The notes below the pieces were generated by a model. It ran no database searches. It was not told the DNA's origin and saw only the letters and a list, made by a program, of their open reading frames with translations. A program made the position numbers and the translations under genes. This document shows positions 11,906 through 24,110 of a DNA stretch of 64,000 nt, piece by piece. The stretch comes from Prorocentrum cordatum (taxonomy: Eukaryota; Sar; Dinophyceae; Prorocentrales; Prorocentraceae), in NCBI GenBank assembly GCA_963575745.1, contig CAUYUJ010018649.1, positions 293,123 to 357,122 of the forward strand, written 5' to 3'. Position 1 is the stretch's first letter, and each line of letters opens with the position of its first letter.

Positions 11906-13860
11906 AGGGCAGCGCAAGGGAAACATCGAACTGGGACAAATCGAGGTTCTCTGAGATCCCACAGCTCTGAAGGATGTATTTGGCGCTGCGGCAGTTCAGA
12001 GAGATCATGAACGCTCTGAGAGCGCTCTGGAACGATCCGCCGCGATTTCACTAGACCCGCGCAACTCTTCGACCCCCCCTCAGCGGGGGGACCAACAGGT
12101 ACCGACACTACCAATGCCTCCCCGAATCTCTACCGGGGTGCGTTCTGACCAGAATTCCGAGGCGAATCCAGCGGGGGCGGCAAGGGCCTCCCAACCCGGA
12201 AAGGGCAAGGGCAGCGGTATCGGTACCCTCTTCCTCCTCGGCCCCCTCGGCCTTCGCCAGCTCCACGCCGGACAGGTGGCGGAAGCGCGGGCCGAAGGAG
12301 GCGCCCTGCGGCCCAGGCGCCCAGGGGGCGTCCTCCGCGGGCGCAGCAGGCCGTCCCCGACGCGAGCGCGACTCCGCCGCCGCGGCCGCGGCCGCCACCG
12401 CCTCGGACGCGGGCTCGGCGGCGGGCGCCCCTGGCGAGGGGAGGGGCCGGGCTGTCTGTAGATTGGATGCCACACCTCAGATCCTGGCGTTGCAAATTCT
12501 GCGCGGCAGGCGTGATGGCGCTCAAAATCAGCGCCCGGGACCCCTACAGATCGATCCGGCTCGAAAAGCATGCGGAAAGATGGGTGCGGACTCTGGCTGT
12601 GATTTTTGCGATGTTGCAGTGTCTTTGCAACGTCGGATCTCAGAGACCGGCCAATGGGTACAGGACTCAGGACGGGCCGTGACGTCAACTCTCATGGGAG
12701 CCAACGTCACGAAAAATGTGCAACATCGTGCAGAAACCACTCAACCCGAGCTCTGGACCCGACTTTTCCGATGCCTTCGTCGAACCGAATCGATGCGTGA
12801 GGGTCGCGGGGCCCGAAACAAGACGAAGATAGCCCGTTGTGCCAAACGTTGCGACCCCAGAATCTCGGGGGCCGGGACGGGCCATGGCCAGCATCCGCCT
12901 GCCCCGCCCGAAGGGGAAACGACAAGGTGGGAATGGCTCGACCTGGAAACAGCGGTACATCGCCGACGAACCAGCGATAGGCCCCCGATAGCGAACCCGA
13001 ACGCCCTTTGGCGGGCTGGGCTATCTGGCACCTAGCGGCGATGAGAGGGCGAGTGGGGGTCGACGACTCCCCCCCTCAGCCTAGCCCCCCGTAACGTTGC
13101 CGCTGATACCCCCCCCTCCTCCTCCTCGTCCTTCTCTGCCTCCTCCTAGATACCATCCTGGGCAGCCTGTGCAAAGGCCCGTGAGTAGGCCTGTGCGCAG
13201 CACGGCGTCGCAGAGGCGCGGGCGAGCCAGGGCAGACGCCCGCGACAGAGGCTGCGGGCGAGACGTGGCCACAAAAGAAGGCGGGGCCGAAAGAGCACGG
13301 GCCCCGCCGACGATGGCCCAGGGCCTCGCAGGTGCCTCGCCTGCCCAGCCCCGCGCGTCTGGCCCCCTCGGCTGGAGGAGGAAAGGGATCTGGGGGAGGC
13401 CGTGGGAGGAGGGCACGAGACAAGAGAGAGAGAGAGAGAGCGAGACAGCGAGAGCGCGACGAGCCCCGTTGCCGGTGGCCCACGGCCACCAAGGTTGCCC
13501 CCCCGCCAAGGGAGCCTGGCGGCGGCGGCTCCGCGGGCAGCGCCTCGGCCCTCCGCCTCTTCGCGGCGCGCCCCCGCGCCCCGCCGCCAGGGCCGGCCCG
13601 CGCGGCCCTGGCGCCTGCCACGGCCGCTCGTCGCAAGCCTGCGGTGGCAGCGTCGCCGGGCTGCTCGTCACAGGCGCCGGGGAGCCCGTCGTCCTCGTCC
13701 TTTTGACGAGCCGCGGACACATCCAGGAGGGGGAGCCGGAGCAGGAGGAGAACGACGAGCAGGAGGAGGGAAGGATAGAAGGGGGAGGAGGGAGAAGGAA
13801 AATGAGGAGGAAGATGAGGACGACGGTAACCACATCATACACAAGTAGAAGGCGAAGCTA
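11906..13860. other. No recognisable gene; GC-rich
   Basis: Long overlapping ORFs on both strands without motifs. A short GA run is at 13423-13450. The segment 12960-13075 (CCCGATAGCGAACCCGA, 'gcgatgag...gtcgacgactcccccc') resembles 36880-36990, so it is another dispersed repeat. Confidence 0.45.
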
Positions 13861-15300
13861 ATCGCATACATGACGAACTTGAAGGCAACATATACGACGA
13901 CCTCGACGACACCCACGGCGAAAAGGACGACATATAGGACGGCATCACGACAACACACACCAGCACGCTTCACCAATACAGCAATTCCCCAACACGCCAA
14001 ACCCACCACCACAACCAACATCACCGCTACAAGTCGGACCACCGATTGCACCGACGGAGCACCACAGCAGCAAACACCTCCCATCACACCAGCCGAGATA
14101 TACCAAACAGGCACACCACAACCACAAACACCAGAACGCAAAGGAGCAACGACTACACACTCACTGCCCATGGGCGACATTCCGCAATACATTGCGACAC
14201 CACGGCAACAGGAGACAGCGGAATAGTACGAGGCACTTCAACAATTTACTGAAGCGCAACCACGCTGAAGTGCAACCACTGGCCATACAGAGCAAAGCCA
14301 CATTCAGGACGAGTCCCGGCGATCGGCCTCAAAGGCCTCAAACATCTTACTCGACACCTAGGCATGCGCCAACAAAAAATGAGAGCAACGAAGACTTAGA
14401 CGCAAGCCCGAATGGCAAACAACAATTACACCCAACGAACTTCTCTTGACAAGACCCAAGAAGTCAGCACTACTAGATTACGGAAACCCGTGCCTTTCCC
14501 ACAAAGAGGTCGGATGAGGTGCACAAGCCACACAGACAGTAATACAGGCGACGCATTTCTCCCTAACACTCTTCGCGAAGTGCGTTTCATCACCTCCAAC
14601 AACACATCCCAACATATCTCAAGGACGCAAGCAGGAGCATAGCACTAAAACGCGACCCCTGCGACATTACACTCCACCCAGCTTCGCGAACAACACTCGC
14701 ACTCTACAACCGACTGCGACCCACCCGTAAGGGCTCAGCGCTGGCTAAATGAAATACCCAAATCAGAGCTAGCACCTCAAACGTACGCCACAATACAGAT
14801 CCCTTTCCAAGACGGACAGACGGGATCCACCCCAATACCTACACGCACAGAGCAACTTGAAGAGCGATGGGTCCACGACAGCAACCACCAAGGGCTCCTG
14901 GACTACATCGAGACGATTCGCAACCACCAGCTGCAACACCACCAGTACCTGACAGAAGTACACCCACCAGCGCAACCTACGCCAAACAGGGCTACGACAA
15001 CGTCAAGAGATACCCACTGCCATGGCAGCGCCAACCATGGCCACGCCCAAGTTTCCAGTACCTGAATACCAAGCGTCACCCACACTGAAACCAAGGTTCT
15101 CAACGCTACAGGCGAACGGCAGCGCTTACTGGGGATGACAGGGGTACCACGCATACTGTAGGCTGTTCGGGTTACCAAACAAGGGAAAATACTACGACAA
15201 GGATTTCAGAGTCTACGACGTCGCTACATCCACAGCAACAACCGCCAGTACTTCAATTACCGCAGAACGAAGTACAGCCTTCCATAGCATCTAGTATTGA
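13860..15300 (+). other. A+C-rich island with coding-like fragments
   Basis: The + strand is strikingly rich in A and C and poor in G and T, unlike its neighbours. Three frame-broken stretches on + look coding-like. At about 14575-14757 the reading includes 'HIPTYLKDASRSIALKRD' and 'TLALYNRLRP'. At 14721-15071 it includes 'QRWLNEIPKSELAPQTYA', 'QLEERWVHDSNHQGLLDYIE' and 'NHQLQHHQYL'. At 15025-15294 it includes 'NGSAYWG', an in-frame TGA, then 'GYHAYCRLFGLPNKGKYYDK'. I do not recognise a family. It may be a decayed gene or retroelement of different origin; skewed composition alone could also mimic coding. Confidence 0.3.
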
Positions 15301-16710
15301 CGGTAATTCTGACTACAGTTCTAGCAACGACTATAGTTCTACAATTCTACAGCTCTAGCGGCACCCCCATACCGCTTTTTCCAATCATCTAACCTTACGG
15401 TACCAAGACTCATCCTGCTATCGTCCAGTCGTTCGTCGCTCATGCTCCTCTCACATGTCCCGCGCAATCAGCCACTGTGGGCTATTCCCCCCAGGGGCAG
15501 TGCCTCACAAATTGTTGGGGGAGGCCGAGGTCCTGTACGCCCCCGTGCGGAAGCATAGGACTTCGACGCTCGCCTCCTTTGGTGTGTCCCCTCACCTGCT
15601 CCCCCCTCTTCTTCCCCGTCGCCGCTGCCTGCTGACGGGCCGCAACAGCTGCACTTGTACCCCCAGCAGCCTTTGAGTTTGACAGGTATGCATCCAAGCC
15701 CACAGCTACGGTCGTTTCTCTGCCATCAGCCAGCACCGTACACGTGTAGCTCTCTCGCGACTGGCCACCGTATTGCTTGGCACGCCTCGCATGCTACGTC
15801 AGTCTCTCGTCCTCGTCCAGCTACAACCCAGCAGCGCCGACCAAAATACATGTTCTGGAAATGGGGGGACGGCATGTGGCTTGAGTCGGTTGGGTCATTG
15901 TAAATTCGGGATCTGACTGGCCATTTTGGCCTTCGGCGGAGGGGAATCAACCCTACTCTGGGCCGCCGAACTCTGGCCCCTCCCGCTTGTCACCCGGCGT
16001 TCTTTTTCGCCTGGAGATGATGTGAACCACAGGCCAGCCTACAGAGCGCTAGCCTTAGCAAACATAGACTCAGGCCCCACTGAAGGGTGGAACAATGACA
16101 GCGCGCACACGTTACAACCAGGCCAACCTAGTGCATCACAATTGCCAGCACTCATGCCTACTTACGCAGGCCGAAAGATTTTCCTCTTGAGCCCCGCATG
16201 TCGGAAGCGACGCGCCGATCCCCTCTGTTCTCCTCTCACCTCCTCTTGCCTCTTCCCTCATCCTTCCCCTGTTCATTTTGGGGAAAAAAACCCTCCCGCG
16301 TTCCACGAAACTCTTCCACACCCGAAAAGGGATGCAATTGGATCCATTGATGTTCTCATATTTTTAGTCCAACAGGAAAAAACTTTCGGCCTGGGGATGT
16401 ATAGTGTTATTCGTGGGGATTTGGCTGTGGCGATTGGAGGTAGGAAGGGGACGGGCGCTTGCTCACAGCAGGCCGCAGTTATACATCACATGTCGCTGCA
16501 TGTATAAGCGAACGCATCCCATCGCAGGCCTCCCTGCCATAGGGCGTGAACCCATAGCATAAAGCTCTCTCAGTATGCTGCTGCATCTCAACATGCAACT
16601 GCACCTCATCATGTGGTCCCCTTTCTCTCTGTAGTCCTGCGCTATCTCGTCACCCCCCTGCACTTCAGCACCCAGCCTCCTTTATCTCGTGCGTGTAAGA
16701 TACATCCAAG
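15301..16710. other. No recognisable gene
   Basis: Moderate-GC sequence. ORFs up to 193 codons (15926-16507 +) show no motif or family. No repeats stand out. Confidence 0.4.
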
Positions 16711-17134
16711 CCTATGGCTATGTTCTTCTCTTGCCAGTACTCCAGCCTAAACTGTTACTTGGGGTGGTTAGCGGGATGGGGTGGACGAGCTGGGGCGGTG
16801 GGGAGTGCGGAGATCTCAGTACATGCAGATTTGGTCCTTCTACTCGTTCAGGCTCACCTTGATCCAGGGTGCGGCCCCGTACTGCCTGCTAGCTACCTGT
16901 CTTCCCACAGTACAGACTTCAACCTGTTGCTACTGTTCAGCCCTATAGCAAGCTCTACTTTCAAGGGGGGTAGCAGAGCCACAATGGTGGCCACAGTGAC
17001 GGGGGCACCCCCCCTGGGAACTGATATGTTGAAGCCCCCCCCGAGGAACCGAACATACACTGGTAGCAACCCAAGAACTGTTGTTCCCAGCCGTCCTGTG
17101 GTGTTGGGCCCTCGTTTTGAAGAGACGATCCCCG

Positions 17135-17226
17135 CGTTCATCTCCTCTCCTCTCATCTCCTCGCTTCTCCTCTCCTCTCCTCTCCTCTCCTCTCCTCTCC
17201 TCTCCTCCTGCTCCTCCTCCTCCCCT
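17135..17226. repeat. (CTCCT)n microsatellite
   Basis: About 14 pentanucleotide units CTCCT with two interruptions, ending in CTCCTCCTCC. It directly precedes the 90-bp minisatellite. Confidence 0.85.
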
Positions 17227-17231
17227 CCTCC

Positions 17232-18065
17232 TCACACGTTCCGTGTCCCCATCAGGAACTCCACCCAAGGCCCAAGTGCCACCGTCCACATGCGTCCGCC
17301 ACACCCGATTCGGCACACCTCTCACATGTTCCGTGGCCCCATCGGGAGCTCCACCGACGGCCCCAGAAACACCGCCCACATGCGCCCGCCACGCCCATTT
17401 CGGCACACACCTCACACGTTTCGTGGCCCCACAAGGAGCTCCTCCCAAAGCCCCAATGCCACCGTCCACATGCATCCGCCACACCCATTTCGGCACACCC
17501 CTCACACGTTTCGTGGCGCCATCGCGACCTCCACCCAAAGCCCCAATGCCACCGTCCACATGCGTCCGCCACAGCAAATTCGGCACACCCCTCACACGTT
17601 TCGTGGCGCCATCGCGACCTCCACCAAAGGCCCCAATTTCACCGTGCACATGCGTCCGCCACACCCATTTCGGCACACCCCCTCACACGTTTCGTGGACC
17701 CATAGGGAGCTCCACCCAAGGCCAAAGTGCCACCGTCCACGTACACCCATTTCGGCACACCCCCTCACACGTTTCGTGGCCACACAAGGAGCTCCACCCA
17801 AAGCCCCGATGCCACCGTCGACATGCGTCCGCCACACCCGTTTCGGCACACCCCTCATTCGTTTCGTGGCCCCATCAGGAGCTCCACCCAAGGCCCCAAT
17901 GTCACCGTCCACATGCCTCCGCCACACCCATTTCGGCACACCACTCACGCGTTTCGTTGAACCACAAGGAGCTCCACCGAAGGCCCTAGAGGCACCGCCC
18001 ACATGCGTCCGCCACACCCATTTCGGCACACCCCTCACACGCCTCCGGGTCCCCTAGGGAGCTCC
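17232..18065 (+). repeat. 90-bp minisatellite, ten copies, open in several frames
   Basis: Ten units begin at about 17232, 17323, 17412, 17502, 17592, 17683, 17765, 17853, 17943 and 18033. Landmarks are CTCACACGTTTCGTGG, 'ggagctccaccc', 'ccaatgccaccgtccacatg', 'cgtccgccacacccatttcgg'. The period is 90 bp (one unit is about 82). Because 90 is a multiple of three and stops are rare, long ORFs run through it: 16714-18057 and 17081-17989 on +, 16930-17676 and 17592-18038 on -. The + reading gives a 30-residue repeat (HMRPPHPFRHTPHTFRG...). Whether any frame is expressed cannot be told from sequence; a non-coding minisatellite is the simpler view. Confidence 0.85.
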
Positions 18066-18549
18066 ACTGATGATGATACTCACGACTGCGGTGCTCACAG
18101 CTGCATATGGTTGGGTCCTTCGCCAGGCTAATTGTTCTTACTCTGCTGCAGGGCCAGCCAGCAAAGCCTGTGCCAGCCCCAACATATATTGAAAGCTTTC
18201 GCTGCACCTACTCCCATAGCCCCTGTATATTTTACCAGTTCTCGCATTGCACTTGTTTTGCCTCGTCACAGATCACCTCCTGGTTAAACTAAGGGGATTG
18301 GGGAGTATGTAAGTGTCCATTCGATGGTATGGGGGGCACCAAGGTACCACCAGGCTCAGCTGTACGTCTGCGGCCTGGCGGGCGCAGACTCTTAGGTCTT
18401 ACGACCCTGCACTAGATTCGCGCCTCGGTGCCTGTACTTTTCTTGCTGCGCCCGCCGAGCCTAATTCGTTTACACTTTGCCTGAGTCGGTATACTGTATC
18501 TTCTCTCTTAGCACTAGATCGCGGCAAGATTGCGCGTCACGTCTGGGCA

Positions 18550-18795
18550 ACGTCAAAAAAGGAGGAGGATGAGGGCAAGGAGGAGGATGGGAAGGGGAAG
18601 GGAGAGGGAGGAGGAGGAGGAGGAGGAGGAGGAGGAGGAGGAGGCAGAGAAGGAGGAGCGGAAGGGAGGAAGAGGGACAGGAGGAAGAACACAGATAATG
18701 TTCAGTATTCGCGCCGAGAGGGAGGAGAAGGAGGAGGAGGAGGAGAAGCAGGAGCAGAAGGGAGAAAGAAGGACAGGAGAAAGAAACAAACAAAA
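18550..18795. repeat. Purine tract, (GGA)n-rich
   Basis: Nearly all A and G on the + strand, with GGAGGAGGAGG at 18609-18645. It yields Glu/Gly/Arg-rich ORFs on + and Leu/Ser-rich ORFs on -; not genes. Confidence 0.75.
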
Positions 18796-18797
18796 TC

Positions 18798-18908
18798 TTA
18801 AATATCCGCGGCCTCGCGGTCGGAATTCTGGGGCGCGATCCCGCGGATACGCCGTCGGACGGAGGCGTTCAGCGCGGGGCGGCATCCGCGCAAAAACGTT
18901 CGTATCCA
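18798..18908. repeat. Foldback repeat with ATCCGCGG arms, copy 2
   Basis: Second copy of 6150-6262: ATCCGCGG (18803) faces CCGCGGAT (18840), with 'cctcgcggtcgg' and 'gggcgcgatc' between, then 'gcgcggggcggcatccgcgcaaaaac'. Confidence 0.55.
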
Positions 18909-19799
18909 CAGGGTCGCGGTACATGGTCCCGGGCCGCGAGGCCCCGGATACGGACGCGTTGTTCGCCCACGCATCCTCGTCCTCTGCCTCTTCGGCGGCG
19001 AGCGAGGGGGGGGAAGTGAGAGGGGGCAGGCCTTCTCAAACAGCGGCGGGTCTTGTCAGAAGCCCTCCAGCCTTCTGAGGAGCAGTCTCTGCCTGCGGAG
19101 GAGGCTTACACAACTGCTCCGCAGGCGCGAGGGCCCCGAGAGGCCCCGCCGCCATCTCACAAGGCCTGTGCCCTCTGGCTCCCGCCCTGGACTCGCCGGC
19201 GACCTCTGGCTCGTCCTCGCCGCTGTCGGAGTCCGCGTCCGCCACCAAATCCTCCTCGAAACTCGAATCCGCCTGGCCCGGGCATCCGACGTCACGCTTT
19301 GCTGCGTAACATGGCCGCCAAAACTAGACCTGTCGACCCCTTTTTTTCCCGGGATCGAGCTGCTAAACAATATAAGTACCCCTGGTTAAGAGGGCCAAAC
19401 ACCTTAGGGATAGGGGTCGCTCTTTTAGCAAATACATCGCACGAAGCCACCCACATGTTTGCGGATACCCCTAAAAACTGGAGACCGCAGTTAGCTCACG
19501 AACTCATGGTGCTCAGGGTCAGGGACAGTGTTGTGCTCACTGGTAGATGGCTTCTTCCACGGACCCCGAAACGTGTTTCCAGAGGCCCAAACTTGAAGAA
19601 CAAGTCGCGGTCGCGGCCTGCAGTGACGAAGCGCATGGTCTGGACTGATGGCCAAACCTCGGGCCGCGGACCTCCCCCGGGGCACGCCCTGCCAAAACAT
19701 CGTGTTGGAATCCAGCAGTTGCGGCGAGCATCCTCCCCAACAAATACGAACCTCGATCCTTCGATCCACCTTCCGCTGCGTACCGCCTTCCTGGGGGGG

Positions 19800-19915
19800 G
19801 GGGGGGGCGTTTCTCATCCCGGATCGTTTCTGACAGGCCTGGCGGCCGAAACGAGCCTCCAGAAAGACCAACCAGCCGCCGCGAGATCTTTCCTGGCACT
19901 CGGAGCTCGGGTCCG
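19800..19915. repeat. Direct repeat pair, copy 1 (second at 20115-20225)
   Basis: Shared order: 'gtttctcatcccggatcgtttctgac', 'gaaa(c/t)gagcctcca', 'gaaagaccaa', 'gccgccgcgagatctt'. The two copies are about 315 bp apart. A 12-G run (19793-19806) lies at the start of this copy. Confidence 0.6.
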
Positions 19916-20114
19916 CCCAAGAAGGGGGCTATGAAGAGAGGCATGGGGCTGCGCATCATGGCCCAAGGCATGTGCGCGGACGAAGAGAAGGGAGCCATGA
20001 AATCTGGGAGACATCGTGACCCTGGCCATGATATCCACACTCCCCCATCACCACGTCCCTCTAGGACGCCCCAGAGAAGCCCGCCTTGGATGCCGAAACC
20101 TCGACCCCTTCCTG

Positions 20115-20225
20115 AGGGACCCGTTCCTCATCCCAGATCGTTCCTGACGGCCCTGAAGGGCCCGAAATGAACCTCCATGAAAGACCAAGCGGCCGCCGCG
20201 AGATCTTGTGACGCCCGAAGCTGGG
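20115..20225. repeat. Direct repeat pair, copy 2
   Basis: 'gttcctcatcccagatcgttcctgac', 'gaaatgaacctcca', 'gaaagaccaagcggccgccgcgagatctt'. See 19800-19915. Confidence 0.6.
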
Positions 20226-20859
20226 GGGCAAAAAGGTACCGATACCGCTGGTCCCCGGACCTCTCCTGTTGAGCGCTCTGAACAGACTTTCGGGGGGAAC
20301 CCGGCCGTGGCGACGAGAGTGCTTCCGCTTCAGACGAGAGAAGAGGCGGAGGCACCTCGACCTCCTGCGAAGCCCGCCTTCCGCTTCGCGGCGCCGGGGA
20401 TGTCGAACCCGCCCTCCAGCGGCCGAAGGGGCCCGCAGGCGGCCGCGGTGTCGTCGGCACACCCGAAGGCGCCCTCGGGCGGCGCGACGGCCATCGCCGC
20501 GGGCTGCAGGCTGTCGAGCATGTCGGCCAGCGACTTCACTGAGCGCGATCCGCTCATTCTGTCTTGTGGCAGCGCGAAGGGTGGGGCGAGGGGGGCGGGG
20601 TCGTGCAGCACCGGATCGGGAAATCGGATCGGATCGGAATGTGCCTCGGACCGGGCTGCATCGGCCCCGAGTCGGAACTGGATCGGGTCGGCTGCGCCAG
20701 GATGCGCAACGCCGCCACGGAAGCATCGGGACACGTCGGATCGTCGGAATGTCGAAATGACGGAATCGAACCGGGCTGGACGAAATCGGCACCGTACCGG
20801 AACGGCCAGATCGAAGTGGACTCTGGGGGGCGGTCTGCCAAGAGGGCCTCGGCTGTTGC

Positions 20860-21045
20860 CAGAGGTGTCCATGGCCCAAGGAGCCTCCAGGATGTGCCAG
20901 GGAGGCCACCGTGGCCTCCAGGGGGCCCCCTCACGAGGACCAGAGAGCCCCGGGGGCTTCAGAGTGACGAAGAAAAACCCTGGGGACACCAGTGAGCCAG
21001 GGACACCTCGGCAACACCCGACGTATTGGAAGCCCTCTGGCCTCC
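20860..21045 (+). repeat. Dispersed repeat, + copy (inverted copy at 4865-5045)
   Basis: Contains 'catggcccaaggagcctccagg', 'gccaccgtggcctccag', 'gccccgggggcttc', 'gagccagggacacctcggcaacacccgac'. The preceding 20600-20790 has repeated 'atcggatcgga' and 'tcggaa' words. Confidence 0.5.
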
Positions 21046-21780
21046 AAAGAAGCATCCCTTGGAGGCCCCGACCCCTTCATGCTCAGTTCAGTTCAGGTGG
21101 TCACGGCTAAAGACCAGTGAGGCCAAAGCTCAGTGTCAGTTCAGCTCAGCCCGCAACTGGTGCAACTCAGATCGTGAAGGAGGATACCCTAACGATGGCA
21201 AACTCCATATTTCCCGCGCGCAACCTTGAGTGAGAAAGCCGCCACTGCAAGTTATAACGCCAAGAGTTTGGCATCGCAGCTGTCCAATCCAGAGGCGTAC
21301 ATACCTTCAGATGCAAAGATAGCGATACCGTCTGGACACCAGAGACCATGGCAACATCCATGCTGAAAGCAACTCTGGCGTCCGAACCCCACCCCAAAAG
21401 GAACTTGTGGAGTCAATGGCATAGTTGGCGAGCGCATCGGCTACTGTTCTTCACGCCTAGCGCCCATTGAACCCACGACCCCTTGTAAGAAGCATCATGC
21501 CTTCCCAGAGGGCCACCCCCTCGCCACAACACCCTCTGCGCGGCGCCGACTCTGCCTCCCGAGCACACTCCCCCACGTGGACCCCTTGGGACAGCCCAGC
21601 AGATACGTCCAAGGGGGTCTCAACACAGGCCCCTGGGGCCATCCTGGGGCACGTCGGGGTTTAGGACTCCCCACCGCTCGTAATAAATCCAACCAGCCCT
21701 CTATAGGGCGATAGTTGTTTAGGGGGGTCCTCTTCCATCTTTCCTCTTCCCCTTCGGGGAGCGGTTTATCACTGTTCCCT
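21046..21780. other. No recognisable gene
   Basis: Short ORFs only. Repeated 'cagttcag/cagctcag' words at 21080-21150. Nothing further. Confidence 0.4.
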
Positions 21781-21880
21781 ATAAGTAAACACCCCCTTCC
21801 CCCAGACGAATGGCAGCCAAGGACCAATGACGCCCCCCCACCATCCCTGTCAATAAACCAAAATGCACTTCGGGCCAATC
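21780..21880. repeat. Dispersed repeat, copy 1 (related: 37915-38000, 38085-38125)
   Basis: 'aagtaaacaccccctt/cccccag', 'gcagccaaggaccaatgac', 'ccccccaccatccctgt', 'caataaaccaaaat' matches 'aatgaacaccccctcccccag', 'ggccaaccagggtccatgac', 'cccccaccatccctgg', 'taaaaaaacaaaaa' near 37917-38000. Confidence 0.5.
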
Positions 21881-21991
21881 TCTTGGGTCATGCCCGTGGG
21901 CCCCGCGAACACTTTGTAATGTTGTTTGACAGTGGCGGCGGGGGGGTATCATATTGCCTGTGCGCAAGGCCACAACCCGAGTGAAATAACC

Positions 21992-22057
21992 ATGCAAAGT
22001 GCGCTTCGCGGCTACACCCGGATCGCGCGCGGCCACCCCGCGGTCACTTTGCATTGG
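21992..22057. repeat. 66-bp stretch with 10-bp terminal inverted repeats
   Basis: ATGCAAAGTG near 21991 is matched by CACTTTGCAT near 22047. The interior is GC-rich (GCGCGCGGCC). It could be a small foldback element. Downstream, 22205-22380, is full of related palindromic words (CACCTGGCGCG, GGCGCGCCAGGTG). Confidence 0.5.
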
Positions 22058-22379
22058 TTTTGTGATGGGAAAACAACGCGGGGGTGCTGGCCCATTGCCT
22101 GCGGCGTGCAGGCCCACAAAACACCATGGTTGGCCACCCCGTCGCGATTGTGCACAGGTCTTCGATACGGACGGTGAACCGACATATTCCCCGACGCGTG
22201 CTGTCACGTAGGCGGGCGCACCTGGCACAGTCTACGCGCGCGCCGCGCACCTGGCGCGGTTGGAGCATGCGGTAAACATGGCGCGCCAGGTGGGCAGGGC
22301 ACGTTTGGGCCCCACGGGTGCCCGGCACACCTGGCCCACGTGGCGCGCCTGGTTCGCGCGGCGCGCCTCGCCCCAGCAT

Positions 22380-23340
22380 CGCGCACATGGGTATTGTTCA
22401 GTGCTCCCAGAAGTTGTCCACCCATTGACGACCGCTGAACACGCCGAGGCTCGGGTGTCATTTTTTGCGCTGGGGGGCGGGCGGGAATAAACAGCATGCG
22501 TCTTGACCCCCCATAGAGCTGGAGGGGGGTCGCGGGTAGTTCGGACGAGTAACTTCAGAGAGGATCCGAAGTCTCTGACAGTATGGTGGACATGCTGGCT
22601 TGATTTATTATTGCAAGTCGGTGTGCCTATTCAATGGGTTGCGTCATCATCGATCCCGACATAGCCTACGCATGTATCCGTTATCGCGCCCGGTAAACCA
22701 ATCCACAATAAGTGTATGTATGCAACTATGCGCCCGTCCCGGCGGAAGGGAGGGCGCGCGCTTTGACACTTGGCGGAAATAGCTACACACGGTCCGGGCA
22801 CCACAGAAGTGGCCAGCGGCGGTATCCCATGACGATGGCGGCGGCGGCGGGACAAAGCGAATATCGAGTCGCATGAACTCCCGCGCGGCAGGAATTGCCA
22901 GACGTCTTGCCGCCCCCACGCGCATTGACCCCCCCGTCGCCAAACCCCAAGAACAAACGTTTTACAACGCACGGGGCGAGACGGCATCTACCCCTGACAG
23001 AACTCTTGAACCAGGCCGAAACAAACTGACGAATCCAATCAAGTAATAAAGCGCGCCAACTCAAAATGATTGTTCGCGTCAGCAACTTTGTCCTGATCTT
23101 CAGAAGCCACACGATTGAACCGCGCATTCCGCTCGCGGCCAAAGACAAGGACAAATCACGGTCCAGCCAGTGATCAAATCCAAGGAAGTGCGCGGCTCAG
23201 CCGCGCGTTCCTAAGTAGCCGGCAGTCATTGAGATCATCTACAGTTAAAATCGTCATACTTTAAAACGTCAGTATCCTTTGAACCCTTCCCAGTCCGATC
23301 AGGGTTGGGCCTCCGATTGTGCTCAGGGTTCAGTATCATT
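22380..23340. other. No recognisable gene
   Basis: Short ORFs without motifs. No clear repeat structure. Confidence 0.4.
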
Positions 23341-23341
23341 G

Positions 23342-24110
23342 TCACTTCCGGCTGTAGCGATAGAACACCCGCCGTCCATTTCCCCGCCAGAAATGCTGGA
23401 TCGTTTTCCAATATCTAGTCTCGTTGGCGTCGCATTTCCTCAGGATTTCTCCCACCCGCATGACGCATCGCTGAGGGCGCCGCGAAAGTCGCGGCAACTG
23501 ATGGCCTGGCCACAGGGATCGTAAGAACATCGACGCGAATGTCCCCAATACGTCTAACCTCGGGCGGTGGCGTTCCTCCGCTGTGATCAAGGGCAACTCT
23601 CCTCGGAGGCGACGGTCGGGGCGTTCGGCGTCCCGGCGGCGGCGAAGGAGGAGGCGTCGCCACTCGCGAAGGCGGCAGACCGCCCACTGAGCCCGCGGCA
23701 GCGCCAGAAGCAGCGCCCACCTGCACTGCCGCGACCGAGCCCCGAGCGTCGACACTGACTAACTCAGCGGTGGCCGGGGGCATTGGCGCATTTATCGGGC
23801 TGGCCGCGACGCCCGGGGCAGAGCCCCGCCACTCTTTGCCAGTCAGCAAAGCAATTGGCTCGCCGGCATCATCGACGGCAATGGGATCCACGCTGCGGTT
23901 TGCGCCGACAGCGGGTCTTCCACATATTCCGGCAGCCTCAGCATATCCGGCAGTCATCTCATCCCGAAGCTCGATATCATCGCCAGAAGTCTCTTCGGCC
24001 CATTTGGGCTGGCCGCCGAGTTCAGCGATGAACGAGTGAACGGTGACATCGAAGGCGCGTGCGCGAGGCCCGAGGTTGCACCCCCGACGCGATATGCACG
24101 CCCCGACCAA
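23342..24110 (-). other. Coding-like stretch, unidentified
   Basis: A 231-codon frame on - (24110-23415) starts with a balanced composition ('DVTVHSFIAELGGQPKWAEE', 'DDIELRDEMTAGYAEAAG') and then becomes proline-rich. An overlapping second frame (23755-23342) carries 'CDANETRYWKTIQHFWRGNG'. The switch suggests a frameshift or intron in a decayed gene. I do not recognise the product. The absence of any known motif keeps confidence low. Confidence 0.25.

Noticed and set aside
15915-15940. GGCCATTTTGGCC resembling the middle of the spliced leader
   Set aside because: A simple palindrome; the bases after it do not match the leader and no coding region follows.
17081-17989. Repeat protein of 302 or 447 residues
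   Set aside because: Better explained by a 90-bp minisatellite open in many frames; listed as repeat with the alternative noted.
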